A stretch of 64,000 nucleotides of DNA, taken from Chloroflexota bacterium. GTDB taxonomy: Bacteria; Chloroflexota; UBA11872; VXNJ01. How positions within the stretch are numbered: position 1 is the stretch's first letter; the number at the start of each line of letters is the position of its first letter. Location: assembly GCA_009840625.1 (NCBI GenBank), contig VXNJ01000007.1, positions 1 through 64,000 of the forward strand, given 5' to 3'. The notes beneath the pieces were generated by a model. That model saw nothing but the letters and a program-made list of their open reading frames with translations, did not search any database and was not told the DNA's origin. The translations under genes and the position numbers were made by a program. This document shows positions 27,389 to 36,450 of the stretch, piece after piece.

Positions 27389-29053
27389 TCAGGGGTTAAT
27401 CAGGGCCCAGTCGACCAGCGCAGCAAGATCCTCGTCGCTGCCTTCGAAAACGAACAGGACCCACTGGCCCTTGTCTTCGTCCACTTCTTCGGGAACCATG
27501 ATCATGGTCCGGGCCACGTCGTCGTCATGCAGCGCGATGATCCCGCCGAGATCGTCCTTATCCACGATGGGTTCGGTGTTTTCGGCAAAGTCGTACGGCA
27601 ATTGCGCCACGACGTAATAGCTTTCAGATTCCTCTGCGTCACCGCTGTAGAAGACCGGCACCGTGACCGCGAAGGACTCGCCCGGCCGGGCCCGGTAACT
27701 GGATTGGTCCAGTCCGGTAACCAGCGAATTGCCGCTGGAGTCCTTCTGCCCGGTCAGGATCAGGGTCTGGTGCGACTCGATGTCGGAGAGGATGTAGCCG
27801 GGGATGCTGTCCAGATCGTAATTGCCACCCCTAGGATCGCCGCTTTCGTGGGGCGAATTCCGGGAGAAGTCGATCACCACGCCGCGATCGCGGTCTCCCA
27901 CCCCGTCGAAGATTCCACGCGGGAGCCTGCTGGCGCCCTTAAGGTGCAGCTTTGTCAGCCCGCTCAGGCCTTCGAGATCGCCGCTGCTTAACGCGAATGT
28001 CCGGCCGTCGTCCGTGTCTTCCAGATCCAGGGAAGTGATTGCCGACAGGTCCTTGAGGGTGATGTCGTCGCCGCGGTGGGTTATCGAAGTTATGTCATCC
28101 AGCGCGTCCTCGATCGCATCCTCCACCAGGCTGCTGCGGTCAGAGACCAGGACCCTGGGGGCGTCGGCGTCGCTGACTACGATTTCGGCGACCGAAATGT
28201 CCAGCACGTCGGTCAGGTCCACCGATTCGCGGCGGCCGGTCCCGTCGCGCTCGCGGTAGGCGTCGGCGTCGGCGTCGATTTCAAGCTCGAAGTCCCAGTC
28301 CGGGTCGTTGTCGTTGTCGGATTCGACGTAGACCGGCCAGTAATAGACGACATTGCGGGCGTCCCCGTTAAGGAGCATGTTCTGGCCGATTTCGATCAGG
28401 TTCCGCTCGTCCGAATCGGCGTCAACCGTGGCGCTGACGACCAGTGAATCCTGGTCCGATTCCAGTACCCCCGGAAACGCGACCGAAACGTAGCCCATGC
28501 GGTTTTCTTTGGTCGAGTAAACGTCGGTCTGAAAGCCGGTCCGGGCCGAACCGCTGACCGTGAGCGCGATGCCGGTGCCTATGGGGATGTTGCGGAAATC
28601 GACGTCCGAGATTCGGTAGCCGGTTCCGGTCAGGTCAATGAGGCGGACTTCGCCCCGTTCACCGAACCCGATGAGGTCCTGGGGCACGGAGTCCTCGTTG
28701 AAGTCGCTGAGTTCCAGCAGCAGTTTGTAGTCGGAATCCGAAATCGAAAACCTGCCCGGCAATCTGCGTTCCAGTGCTGACGGAAGCGTCGAAAAGTCCC
28801 AGATTGCCAGACCGTCGAGTTCCAGTTCATCGCACCGGTACGAAGGCAGGTCGTAATTTGCATCATCCAGCAGCGCGTCGAGCAGCCAGGGCGAGAGTTC
28901 GCAGGCACCCAGGTCGGTCTGCCCGCGAGCGTTTTCCGAATTTGCAAAAAGCCAGACCGCAGCCAGCGCCAGCGCCAGGACGGACACTGCAGCCAGCGGC
29001 GCGCGCAACCGATTCGTCGCATGGGCTAGGTGCATGGAAACGTTCCGCTTCAT
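27389..29053 (-). CDS. Secreted acidic protein with leucine-rich-repeat-like segment
   Basis: About 554 residues from the ATG at 29053; an ATG 18 nt later or an upstream start at 29137 are also possible. A signal peptide (hydrophobic LAAVSVLALALAAVWLFA) is followed by a Cys-flanked motif, CELSPWLLDALLDDANYDLPSYRC, cut here to its pattern C-x2-S...L-L...S-Y-x-C. The middle has LDL...L..LSGLTKLHLKG, an LRR-like stretch ending LPRGIFDGV. The rest is very acidic with beta-rich sequence. The same N-terminal pattern and LRR-like core occur in the protein at 39837-42524. Probably cell-surface or secreted; function unknown. Confidence 0.75.
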   Translation of the reverse strand: MKRNVSMHLAHATNRLRAPLAAVSVLALALAAVWLFANSENARGQTDLGACELSPWLLDALLDDANYDLPSYRCDELELDGLAIWDFSTLPSALERRLPGRFSISDSDYKLLLELSDFNEDSVPQDLIGFGERGEVRLIDLTGTGYRISDVDFRNIPIGTGIALTVSGSARTGFQTDVYSTKENRMGYVSVAFPGVLESDQDSLVVSATVDADSDERNLIEIGQNMLLNGDARNVVYYWPVYVESDNDNDPDWDFELEIDADADAYRERDGTGRRESVDLTDVLDISVAEIVVSDADAPRVLVSDRSSLVEDAIEDALDDITSITHRGDDITLKDLSAITSLDLEDTDDGRTFALSSGDLEGLSGLTKLHLKGASRLPRGIFDGVGDRDRGVVIDFSRNSPHESGDPRGGNYDLDSIPGYILSDIESHQTLILTGQKDSSGNSLVTGLDQSSYRARPGESFAVTVPVFYSGDAEESESYYVVAQLPYDFAENTEPIVDKDDLGGIIALHDDDVARTMIMVPEEVDEDKGQWVLFVFEGSDEDLAALVDWALINP

Positions 29054-29308
29054 CAACGGCGCAGGGGGTCTTGGATCCGTACCAAAGCGCCTATATCTAA
29101 GGATATTGGGTGCGCCCAGACCGCAGGAACCACGCACTCGCCAAAGGCGACAAACTGTACGGCCCGGGCAGGCCCGTTACGGGATCGGCGCGGAACAACT
29201 GCCGGCCGTACCGGGACAGCGCCGCCGTTACGACTAGCTATGAGCCATGGAGGAGTCGCTGCGCTGCCGCAGCGGAATGCCGGCGGAGTGGCTGATTGTC
29301 CCGGGCTG

Positions 29309-29875
29309 CTAATCGACCTCCATGAGTTGTAGCAGTCGGGTCGTCGTCCTCCAGTTGCGAATCGTCATGCTCTGGTAAACCGGCATCGAGGCGATTCGGC
29401 TGAGGTGGCTCCGGGATGCCTTGGCAATGAGTCGCGAGAAGTAGAGAACGCCCTCGCCCACCCAGGCTTCGTCGACGCCCGGTCTGACGCTGACATGCTC
29501 CATGGCGTCGTTCGGTGTCAGGAGAGGCATCAGGAATAGGACGTCGTAGCGGTAGGCATCCGGCTGAGTGCCGAACCCCGGCGGCGACCCTTCGACTACC
29601 GTCCGCATCTGGTCGCGGGACCGCAACGCGACCCTGGCCCCGTAGTCGAACTCCGCCGCCAGCATCTCCTCGATCCGGGCCGTCAGCGCTCCAGGCCCGC
29701 AATAAGCCGAACGGAAAACCACGTTTCCGCTCTGGATGTATGTCACGACGTCGCGGAAGCCTTCCGACTCGAAGCACTCCCGCAACTGGGCCATCCGGAT
29801 CACGTTCCTTCCGCCCACATTGATTCCGCGGAGGAGCGCCAGCCAAGTCGTCTCCTGGGTTTCTTGCGTGGTCAT
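29309..29875 (-). CDS. DUF1697 family protein
   Basis: 188 residues. The start WLALLRGINVGGRNVIRMAQLR is the DUF1697 signature, followed by TYIQSGNVVFRS and FGTQPDAYRYDVLFL. The family is widespread, small and of unknown function; a ferredoxin-like double fold is predicted. It stands alone between a secreted LRR-like protein and a small membrane protein. The 29876-30092 gap upstream shows no gene. Confidence 0.92.
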   Translation of the reverse strand: MTTQETQETTWLALLRGINVGGRNVIRMAQLRECFESEGFRDVVTYIQSGNVVFRSAYCGPGALTARIEEMLAAEFDYGARVALRSRDQMRTVVEGSPPGFGTQPDAYRYDVLFLMPLLTPNDAMEHVSVRPGVDEAWVGEGVLYFSRLIAKASRSHLSRIASMPVYQSMTIRNWRTTTRLLQLMEVD

Positions 29876-30092
29876 GTCTCAGGCTTTCAGTAACTGGCCT
29901 TCAGAGAACGTCTGGACAACAATTCAACGCTTCCATGCACAAGCGTCGTTCCCGCTGATCCTTACGTTTCGGCGGATCGTCATTGCCGGAATCTCGCCAG
30001 GGAGAAGCGCGAGGCATTGCGGGGCAGTTCGATCTGAGCATCAGCCTCCAGGCACCGCTGGGAATTGCCTAGTCGCGTGGTGAGCCTCGTGA

Positions 30093-30644
30093 TCAGCCGC
30101 CGAACAAGCGGCTGATCAACTCGGAGCGGTCGACGTTGGCAACGTGGGTAATGAACTCGTCCTGCAGCTTGTAGGCGATCACCAGGACCCAGATTAAGAC
30201 CGCATGGCGGGCGAAGAAAGCGGGCGCGTCGCCCCGCTTGAATAACAGGATCGTCGCGTAGACCAGAAACAGCGGTTCGAGGAAATTCGGAAAAAGGAAA
30301 AATACGATTTCGTTGCCGGTGATGAAAAAGAGTGCCTGGCCGACCGTGCGCAGCACGAAAAATGCAATGACCGCGCGCCGAACCGGCCAGCGCCAGGCGG
30401 CGACAACCATGCCGACGTAGGTGACGTAGTCCGCTGACTTGTCGATGAGTTGGTAGACCGGGTCGGATAGCCCGAGCGGGATGAGCAGGTCGCCATCGAC
30501 GCTGTCGAGGACAAAGTTGCCCCACCCCGCGAAGAAAGGGAACGGGATCAGTAACAGCGGCAGCAGGTATTTGAGCCCCACCACGGCGGCGATCAGAACG
30601 GCGTTGACGATGGTCCTCTCGCTTGGAGGAGCGGGCGGCTCCAC
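30093..30644 (-). CDS. Small multi-spanning membrane protein, unknown
   Basis: 183 residues from a GTG. Four or five hydrophobic segments are seen: about residues 13-40, 70-85, 90-110, 118-137 and 148-165. Polar loops contain DSVDGDLLIP, DPVYQLIDKSADYVTY and LFKRGDAPAF. No signal peptide or known motif was recognised. The C-terminal HVANVDRSELISRLFGG is cytoplasmic or external. It is divergent from the GH3 lipoprotein gene. Confidence 0.7.
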   Translation of the reverse strand: MEPPAPPSERTIVNAVLIAAVVGLKYLLPLLLIPFPFFAGWGNFVLDSVDGDLLIPLGLSDPVYQLIDKSADYVTYVGMVVAAWRWPVRRAVIAFFVLRTVGQALFFITGNEIVFFLFPNFLEPLFLVYATILLFKRGDAPAFFARHAVLIWVLVIAYKLQDEFITHVANVDRSELISRLFGG

Positions 30645-30930
30645 TGCATCGAGCCCTGGCTTTTATACATCCGTGTAGGCGCGAAACCCCGCAGAACTGA
30701 TCGCGGTCGACGGGGGTCAGATTCAAAGCGTTGGCGATCGGGTCGATGGCACGTCCAGTCCCGTGCAGCGAAAATCGCAAATCGTCCCCTCACACCAAAA
30801 GACAACAGCCGTCGCAATCATGAAACCGGAAGCGACAAGTCGCCTCGCCGCAATTCCGTTGGAAATCGGGCGAACCGGTCAGAGCGTCCTGCGCCGTAAA
30901 CGTCGTGGCCAGGGAGATGTCCCGAGCGAT

Positions 30931-32106
30931 GTGTGCTGGCGGGATCGTTTGTATTTGGTTTTTCTGTTCGCCGCCGCCCTGGCGATCTTGGCCGGCTGCG
31001 GCTCCCAGGGCGAGAGGGAACGGCCTTCGCTGGAGGACGCGGTGGGCCAGATGCTGGTTATCGGATTGCCCGGGGAACGCTTGAACGAGGAGACTTCCGC
31101 CTGGCTCGATGAGATTTCGCCGGGAGGCGTGATTCTCTTTGATTTCGACCTGCCTTCGGGGGGTGCCAAGCCGCGGAATATCAGTTCACCGGGTCAGCTG
31201 CGCGCATTGATCGCCGATCTGCAGGCGAAAGCCCCTATCCCCTATTTCGTTGCCATTGACGCCGAGGGCGGGCTCGTCAACCGGCTAAAGCCTGAATACG
31301 GATTCGTGGTCGATTTGCCAAGCCACCAGACGCTCGGCGCCGGCAGCCCCCAAGCGACGCTGGCGGCGGCTGCCGGGATGGCTGCGCAATTGAGCCAGTT
31401 GGGCATCAATTGGAACCTCGCCCCGGTCGTTGATGTGAACGTTTATCCCGAAAGCCCGGCGATCGGAGCCCTGGGCCGATCGTTCAGCGACGATCCGGAT
31501 TCCGTGTCCGCGCACGCGGCCGCGTTTGCCGAAGCGCACGCCGCCGCCGGCGTCATCGCCACTTTGAAACACTTCCCCGGACATGGCAGCGCCGTTGGCG
31601 ATACGCACCTGGGGGTAACCGACGTAACCGACAGCTACGTGCGCGACATGGAGCTGGCGCCGTACCGCGCCCTGATCGAAGATGGCCACGCGGGCGTGGT
31701 CATGACCGCCCATATCGTCAACCGCGAGCTTGATTCCCAGGGTCGCCCGGCCACCCTTTCGGCGCCGATTGTGACCGGCATATTGCGCGACGAGCTGGGC
31801 TTCGACGGCGTCGTCCTGTCCGACGACATGCAAATGGGGGCGATCGTCGAGCAGTACAGCATCGAACGTGCCGCGGTCGAGGCGATCAAGGCCGGCGTAG
31901 ACGTCATCCTCATCGCCAACCAACTTTCCGACGATCCCACCGACCCGATCCGGGTCAAACGGGCAATCCTCGATGCGGTGACCAACGGGGAAATCTCGGA
32001 AGACCGCATTTACGAGTCGCTCGCCCGCGTGCTGGCGCTCAAGCACGGTTACGGCATCTACGACCCGCAGGCGTTTGGCGGTAACCGCGTTCCCTGGAAA
32101 TGCTAG
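30931..32106 (+). CDS. Glycoside hydrolase family 3 lipoprotein (NagZ-like)
   Basis: About 391 residues from a GTG at 30931. This start gives a clean lipoprotein signal (WRDRLYLVFLFAAALAILAGC). The frame is open 56 codons further upstream with starts at 30763 and 30820. The GH3 motifs are VGQMLVIGLPG, FVAIDAEGGLVNRL, KHFPGHGSAVGDTHLGV with the Asp-x-His pair that assists catalysis, MTAHIV, and VVLSDDMQMGAI with the nucleophile Asp. NagZ-type enzymes release N-acetylglucosamine from muropeptides. A lipid-anchored form would act outside the cytoplasm, on cell-wall or environmental glycans. Confidence 0.88.
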   Translation: MCWRDRLYLVFLFAAALAILAGCGSQGERERPSLEDAVGQMLVIGLPGERLNEETSAWLDEISPGGVILFDFDLPSGGAKPRNISSPGQLRALIADLQAKAPIPYFVAIDAEGGLVNRLKPEYGFVVDLPSHQTLGAGSPQATLAAAAGMAAQLSQLGINWNLAPVVDVNVYPESPAIGALGRSFSDDPDSVSAHAAAFAEAHAAAGVIATLKHFPGHGSAVGDTHLGVTDVTDSYVRDMELAPYRALIEDGHAGVVMTAHIVNRELDSQGRPATLSAPIVTGILRDELGFDGVVLSDDMQMGAIVEQYSIERAAVEAIKAGVDVILIANQLSDDPTDPIRVKRAILDAVTNGEISEDRIYESLARVLALKHGYGIYDPQAFGGNRVPWKC

Positions 32107-32330
32107 TTGCAGCAACCGCGGCGAGTATTACATCGGAAATTGGGACCGAGCAGGCAATACCGTCACAGGCGATAAACGCCCGTTGCCAATCCGTACACGA
32201 TTCGGCCTGATTTCAATGGCGGTCGCCGCAGTTTTGACGGCCTCAAAGCACAATGATTGCAACTCATCCGTTCGGCTTGCGGGCGCTTTCGGACCGACTG
32301 CCGGCAGGACCGACATGGAAGGCTGGTTCC

Positions 32331-33233
32331 ATGCCGAATTCGCAGATTGGGCGGTTGTTGGCAACCGCGTTTATTGTTGCCGCGCTGGCGCTCGCGTCGA
32401 GCTCGATTGCCCTCGCCGACAACTACGACGGAGAGCAATTCTGTAGGGACAATCCGGCCTGGCCCGAAGGTTCGTACCTGGGTCAAATGCATCGAATCCA
32501 CGTGGACAACTATCTGGGGTTTGCGGCCGCCAATCAGCTCGAGCCATGCCAGAAATGGGCGGATGATCAGCGCGAATCGGCGGTTCGCGGATTGCGCGAA
32601 CTGGGCTTCATGGTGCGCGAACCATCGCCTGACCCGATCGTGCTCGGCGGCACCGGCCAGTCGGCGACCCCGATCCGACTGACCGCCGGGCTGTGGACAG
32701 TCAGGGCGTCGGTGAATTACGAATCAAACTGGATTTTTGTTTCCAGATTGCACGCCTTGGACAGCGCCGAGATAACCCCGCTCTTTGCCGAAGCCCCGCC
32801 GGGGCGCTGGACCGGTGAAATCGCCCTGCGTGTGGGAGAAGGTCAATCAAGCGACATTTCCGCCGGCGACGTGCTGGTAGAGGTTCAGGCCGGCAGCGCT
32901 TGGTTGCTCACCTTTAGCAAACTGGGCACCGGCGGGTTTCCCCAATCCGGCATTCCCTACGTGACTCGCTGTCAGGCCGACGCCGAATTGGTCCGGGTCG
33001 AAGGCCCCGCGGGCTTCGATTTGGGCGGTTGGAGCCTGTCCAACGAGGACCGGAACATCAGCCACATCTTCGAGCCTGGAACCGAGATTCCGGTCTCCGG
33101 CACGCTGCTGGTAGCGTCGGGTTCGGCAGTGGGCGACATCAAGCCTTGGGGCACCAGTTTGGTTTGGGGCGATCGGAACTTTGCCACGCTGTCGTCTCCG
33201 GACGGGCAGTCCAGTTCGCAGATGTGCGTGTGA
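32331..33233 (+). CDS. Secreted protein with C-terminal lamin-tail-like domain
   Basis: 300 residues from the ATG at 32331, chosen because it begins a good signal peptide (RLLATAFIVAALALASSSIALA) with an AAGG 9 nt upstream. After it comes a Cys-containing region (FCRDNPAWPEGSY ... LEPCQKWADDQR) and a beta-rich middle (RLTAGLWTVRASVNYES). The last 90 residues, with FDLGGWSLSNEDR, HIFEPGTEIPVSGTLLVASG and FATLSSPDGQ, match the pattern of lamin-tail domains (LTD). These domains occur in many secreted bacterial proteins. Function unknown. It lies 224 bp after the GH3 gene, on the same strand. Confidence 0.7.
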   Translation: MPNSQIGRLLATAFIVAALALASSSIALADNYDGEQFCRDNPAWPEGSYLGQMHRIHVDNYLGFAAANQLEPCQKWADDQRESAVRGLRELGFMVREPSPDPIVLGGTGQSATPIRLTAGLWTVRASVNYESNWIFVSRLHALDSAEITPLFAEAPPGRWTGEIALRVGEGQSSDISAGDVLVEVQAGSAWLLTFSKLGTGGFPQSGIPYVTRCQADAELVRVEGPAGFDLGGWSLSNEDRNISHIFEPGTEIPVSGTLLVASGSAVGDIKPWGTSLVWGDRNFATLSSPDGQSSSQMCV

Positions 33234-33495
33234 GCGGGTGATGCGCAATATGCAATGACCGCCTTGGCAGCAAAACTCGTCTGCGCCGGTCCACCACGTT
33301 ACCGCTGCGCGCCCGCCTGTGGACGGTGCGCCCTCCGCTGCCACCAAGTGGAGCATTCGGCGCCGGGGATGATCAACTAGCGGGAGGAGCTTCTCTGACC
33401 GCTCCCGGAAACGCCCATGGACTCGGTTTGCATTGGTGCCGTCGCGCGAATTCGTCGGGGTCGGCGTGGTCTTGAGATTCCCGGTAGGAAAGCGC

Positions 33496-34209
33496 TTACC
33501 GACCGCGCCCGCCGAGGAATTGAGTGAGATGGTCCTCACTGCGCCATTTGGCCACCAGCGTTGATGCTCCAGGCAGTATCGCGGCCGCCAGTATCGCTTT
33601 CAGGAGATCTCCGGGAATAAACGGCAGTAGTCCGGTCGTCACCGCCGTGGCGGCGGCGTCCCCGCGCAGGAAGCCCAATTGGCCACTGGCGAACACGTCC
33701 TGCCAGAACTGCGGCGTCGAGGTGGAAACATCAAACCCGGACCAAAGCAATGCGTACGCCGACGCCAGCCAGGGCAAACCCACCGCGTATATGACCGCAT
33801 TGGCGATCAAAAGCGCGATCAGCGACAGGCGAAAGTCGCGGTCCCAACCACGTTCACACAACCAACCGGCCACGAAAGCGGCGGGCACGAATCCGGCAAG
33901 GTACCCGTACGTGAACATTCCGCCGGTGGGCGCAAAGAAGGGCAATCCGGCGGCCCCTTCAATCAGGTAGAGAATGATTGCCGCCGCGCCGCGGGTTGAA
34001 CCTAGCGTGGCCCCGATCAACAGGACCGCGAACGTTTGCCCGGTGATCGGCACTGGTGTGAACGGCAATGGAATTGCAATCTGCGCGCAGGCGGCCAGCA
34101 GGATCGATGCCGCAACGATGGCTACCACGTCGCGCAGCAATCCGCCAACCGGAAGCACACGCACGACCAGCGGTCGAGCACCAACGAACAGGCTTGGCTT
34201 GGAGATCAT
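33496..34209 (-). CDS. bioY: Biotin transporter substrate-binding subunit BioY
   Basis: About 237 residues from the ATG at 34209, with AAGGAA 6 nt upstream; an in-frame start at 34275 is less likely. Six hydrophobic segments are expected. Family blocks are AQIAIPLPFTPVPITGQTFAVLL and GAAGLPFF, then GGMFTYGYLAGFVPAA. BioY captures biotin as an S-component of an ECF transporter, or on its own. No ecfT/ecfA genes are in the window. It ends the fabF-accB-bioY unit, so biotin uptake is linked to the biotin-carrying protein AccB. Confidence 0.95.
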   Translation of the reverse strand: MISKPSLFVGARPLVVRVLPVGGLLRDVVAIVAASILLAACAQIAIPLPFTPVPITGQTFAVLLIGATLGSTRGAAAIILYLIEGAAGLPFFAPTGGMFTYGYLAGFVPAAFVAGWLCERGWDRDFRLSLIALLIANAVIYAVGLPWLASAYALLWSGFDVSTSTPQFWQDVFASGQLGFLRGDAAATAVTTGLLPFIPGDLLKAILAAAILPGASTLVAKWRSEDHLTQFLGGRGR

Positions 34210-34215
34210 CGGTAC

Positions 34216-34221
34216 TTCCTT
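34216..34221 (-). promoter_or_regulatory. Shine-Dalgarno site of bioY
   Basis: AAGGAA on the minus strand lies 6 nt before the ATG at 34209. It decides between this start and the upstream in-frame one at 34275. Confidence 0.65.
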
Positions 34222-34275
34222 AAGCGGCCAGACATCTTGCGCCGGTCGATTGAGTCCGAGACCGCCGGAGCCCAC

Positions 34276-34689
34276 TCAATCAGGATCGATTTCAACCAGC
34301 GCCGCGCCTTTTTGGACCTCGGTGCCGGTATCTACAACGCTAACGACGGATCCCGCATGAGCGGACAAAACCTCGTTGAACACCTTCATGGCTTCCACCA
34401 GTCCGACGACTTGGCCGGCGTTTATGTGATCCCCAACGTTCACGTACGCCGGTTCGGTCGGCGAAGGCGAGGCGTAGAACACGCCGGCTATTGGTGAATC
34501 GACGCTTACGGTGTTGCTCGGCGCGACCGAGGTCTCAGGGACCGCCGCGGCCGCAGGCGGATTTGCCGCCGCGGACGACCGCCGTTTGACGCCCAGCGTC
34601 AGGTCGCCGAGGGTGACCTCGATTTCCGAGATCTTCGTTCCCTGGATCTTCTCCAGCAGGTCCTCCAGCAACAGCTTCATCTGCGACAT
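34276..34689 (-). CDS. accB: Biotin carboxyl carrier protein of acetyl-CoA carboxylase
   Basis: About 137 residues from the ATG at 34689 (a second ATG lies at 34680). The frame is open 80 codons upstream, but this part overlaps the end of fabF and is not BCCP-like. The N-terminal helix (LLLEDLLEKIQGTKISEIEV), an Ala/Pro-rich linker at about 36-60, and the biotinyl domain at about 62-137 follow in the usual order. The biotin attachment motif EAMKVFNEV places the Lys at residue 102. It lies between fabF (28-nt gap) and bioY. The chain is on the short side for BCCP. Confidence 0.94.
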   Translation of the reverse strand: MSQMKLLLEDLLEKIQGTKISEIEVTLGDLTLGVKRRSSAAANPPAAAAVPETSVAPSNTVSVDSPIAGVFYASPSPTEPAYVNVGDHINAGQVVGLVEAMKVFNEVLSAHAGSVVSVVDTGTEVQKGAALVEIDPD

Positions 34690-34717
34690 GGGTCGGACTC
34701 GGGCGGTCGGGTGCTGA

Positions 34718-35983
34718 CTAAGCCCGGCTGATGACCAGCGAGACGTTGTGGCCACCGAACCCGAAGGAATTGGAAATGAAGTGCGAAAACTCCAGGTCCC
34801 GCGGTTCGTTGGGGACATAGTCGAGGTCGCATTCCGGGTCGGGCTCTTCCTGGTTGATGGTGGCGTGGACGGCCCCGGCGCGCATTGACAGGACGCCAAC
34901 GGCCGCCTCGACCACCCCGGCCGCGCCAATCATGTGGCCAATCATCGATTTGGTCGAATTGACTACCAACGATCGGGCGTGCTTGCCGAAGACCTGATGG
35001 ATGGCGCGGGTTTCGGCCAAATCCCCTATCGGGGTCGATGTTCCGTGCGCGTTGATGTAGCCGATGTCTTCGGGGTTAAGCTTGGCATCCTTGAGGGCGC
35101 GTTTCATGGAAAGCGCGGCCCCCTCGCCGTCTTCAGGTGGAGCGGTAATGTGGAATGCGTCGGCCGAAGCTCCATAGCCATCGACTGTGGCGTAGATGCG
35201 CGCGCCGCGCCCCTGCGCGTGCTCCATGGTCTCAAGCACCAGAACCCCGGCGCCCTCGGCCGCCACGAATCCATCGCGCAATCCATCAAATGGACGCGAG
35301 GATCGATGCGGGCAATCGTTGAAGTGCGTGGACATCGCGCGGCCTTGCGTGAAGCCGGACAGTCCGATGGGGGTTATCGCCGCTTCGCTGCCACCCGCCA
35401 GGATCACGTCACAGGAACCTGCGGCCAATGCGCGAACGGCTTCGCCAATCGAATTAGCCGACGTCGCGCAGGCGGTCACATGGGCCATGTTGGGGCCTTT
35501 AAGGCCAAGATCGATCGCGATCTGCCCGGCGGCCATGTTGGCGATCATCATCGGCACTAGAAACGGCGTCACTCGCCTGGTGCCGCGATCCTCGTGCACC
35601 TTCGTCTGCGCAAATAAGGTTGCGATCCCGCCAATGCCGGATCCGACAAATACGCCAGTCGACTCGCGGAGCTCGTCGTTGCCATCCAATTCCAGGCCGG
35701 AATCGGCTATCGCAGACCTGGCCGCGCCGACCGCGAAATGCACGAACTGGTCGGTGCGCCGGTAATCGCGCCCCATTACTTCCCTGGCATCAAAGTCCCG
35801 CACCTGCGCGGCCAACTGGCAGGAGTAGGGCGAAGGGTCAAAATAATCGATCCGGCCAATTGCGCACTTCCCCGACATCAAATTGCCCATCAACGTGTCC
35901 GGGTCGTTGCCCAAGGGGGTCACCAGGCCGATGCCGGTGATCGCGATTGGTTGGCCCAATGAACCTATCCGTTTACTCTTCAA
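34718..35983 (-). CDS. fabF: 3-oxoacyl-ACP synthase II
   Basis: 421 residues from a TTG. FabF elongates acyl-ACP with malonyl-ACP. The catalytic triad is Cys in VTACATSANS near residue 172, His in NAHGTSTPIGD near 310, and His in KSMIGHMIGAAG near 346. The ending ISNSFGFGGHN is typical. It heads the minus-strand fabF-accB-bioY unit. The other elongation genes lie at 15-19 kb and 25-27 kb in the window. Confidence 0.97.
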   Translation of the reverse strand: MKSKRIGSLGQPIAITGIGLVTPLGNDPDTLMGNLMSGKCAIGRIDYFDPSPYSCQLAAQVRDFDAREVMGRDYRRTDQFVHFAVGAARSAIADSGLELDGNDELRESTGVFVGSGIGGIATLFAQTKVHEDRGTRRVTPFLVPMMIANMAAGQIAIDLGLKGPNMAHVTACATSANSIGEAVRALAAGSCDVILAGGSEAAITPIGLSGFTQGRAMSTHFNDCPHRSSRPFDGLRDGFVAAEGAGVLVLETMEHAQGRGARIYATVDGYGASADAFHITAPPEDGEGAALSMKRALKDAKLNPEDIGYINAHGTSTPIGDLAETRAIHQVFGKHARSLVVNSTKSMIGHMIGAAGVVEAAVGVLSMRAGAVHATINQEEPDPECDLDYVPNEPRDLEFSHFISNSFGFGGHNVSLVISRA

Positions 35984-36450
35984 CCTCGGGGCCTCGTAGG
36001 CAGCCCTGCCGATTTTATTGGCGAATTGCCGGTCCCCGCCGCCTTGCTGGCTGCGGATTGGGCCACTTCGGACCGACCAACGATATGGCTTCCTGGACCG
36101 GTTGACTTGCTCTCCCTGCTTCGAGAGACGCGGGAACCGACCGGTCCAATTGCTCAGTCCGCCGAGCCCCTGCTCAATTTAGTTGCGATTTCAGTTTCAT
36201 TTCCGGCTCATGTCGAACTTCACTCCTTGGGCGGACAGCAAATCTGCGATTTCGTTTCCAATTCATTTCAACTTCGTTTCACGCTCCATCCAACAAATCC
36301 ACCGCCTTGCAATCGATTCGGGAGATGCGTTGCTTGAGGCGGCATTGCTGGCCCGTACCCGCACGTTGCGCTGACAGCGGTGAAGCGTCCGAATGAAATG
36401 CTCCCTCTGCCAGCTGCCAAGGCAGCCTAGTTTGGCGAAGATCCTTGACG
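35984..36450. other. Divergent intergenic region between fabF and an MFS gene
   Basis: 467 bp with no convincing gene. Short open frames exist but do not look like proteins. The region is locally AT-rich, and the minus strand at about 36184-36285 carries purine-rich GAAA-type runs. A repeated TGCGATTTC element is listed separately. Promoters of both fabF and the MFS gene must lie here. Confidence 0.6.
36184..36259. repeat. Direct repeat TGCGATTTC(A)GTTTC upstream of fabF
   Basis: TGCGATTTCAGTTTC at 36184-36198 and TGCGATTTCGTTTC at 36245-36258, start-to-start 61 bp. Both are followed by further TTTCC/ATTTC runs. They lie about 200-270 bp upstream of the fabF start, so a pair of operator sites is possible. 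Confidence 0.35.
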
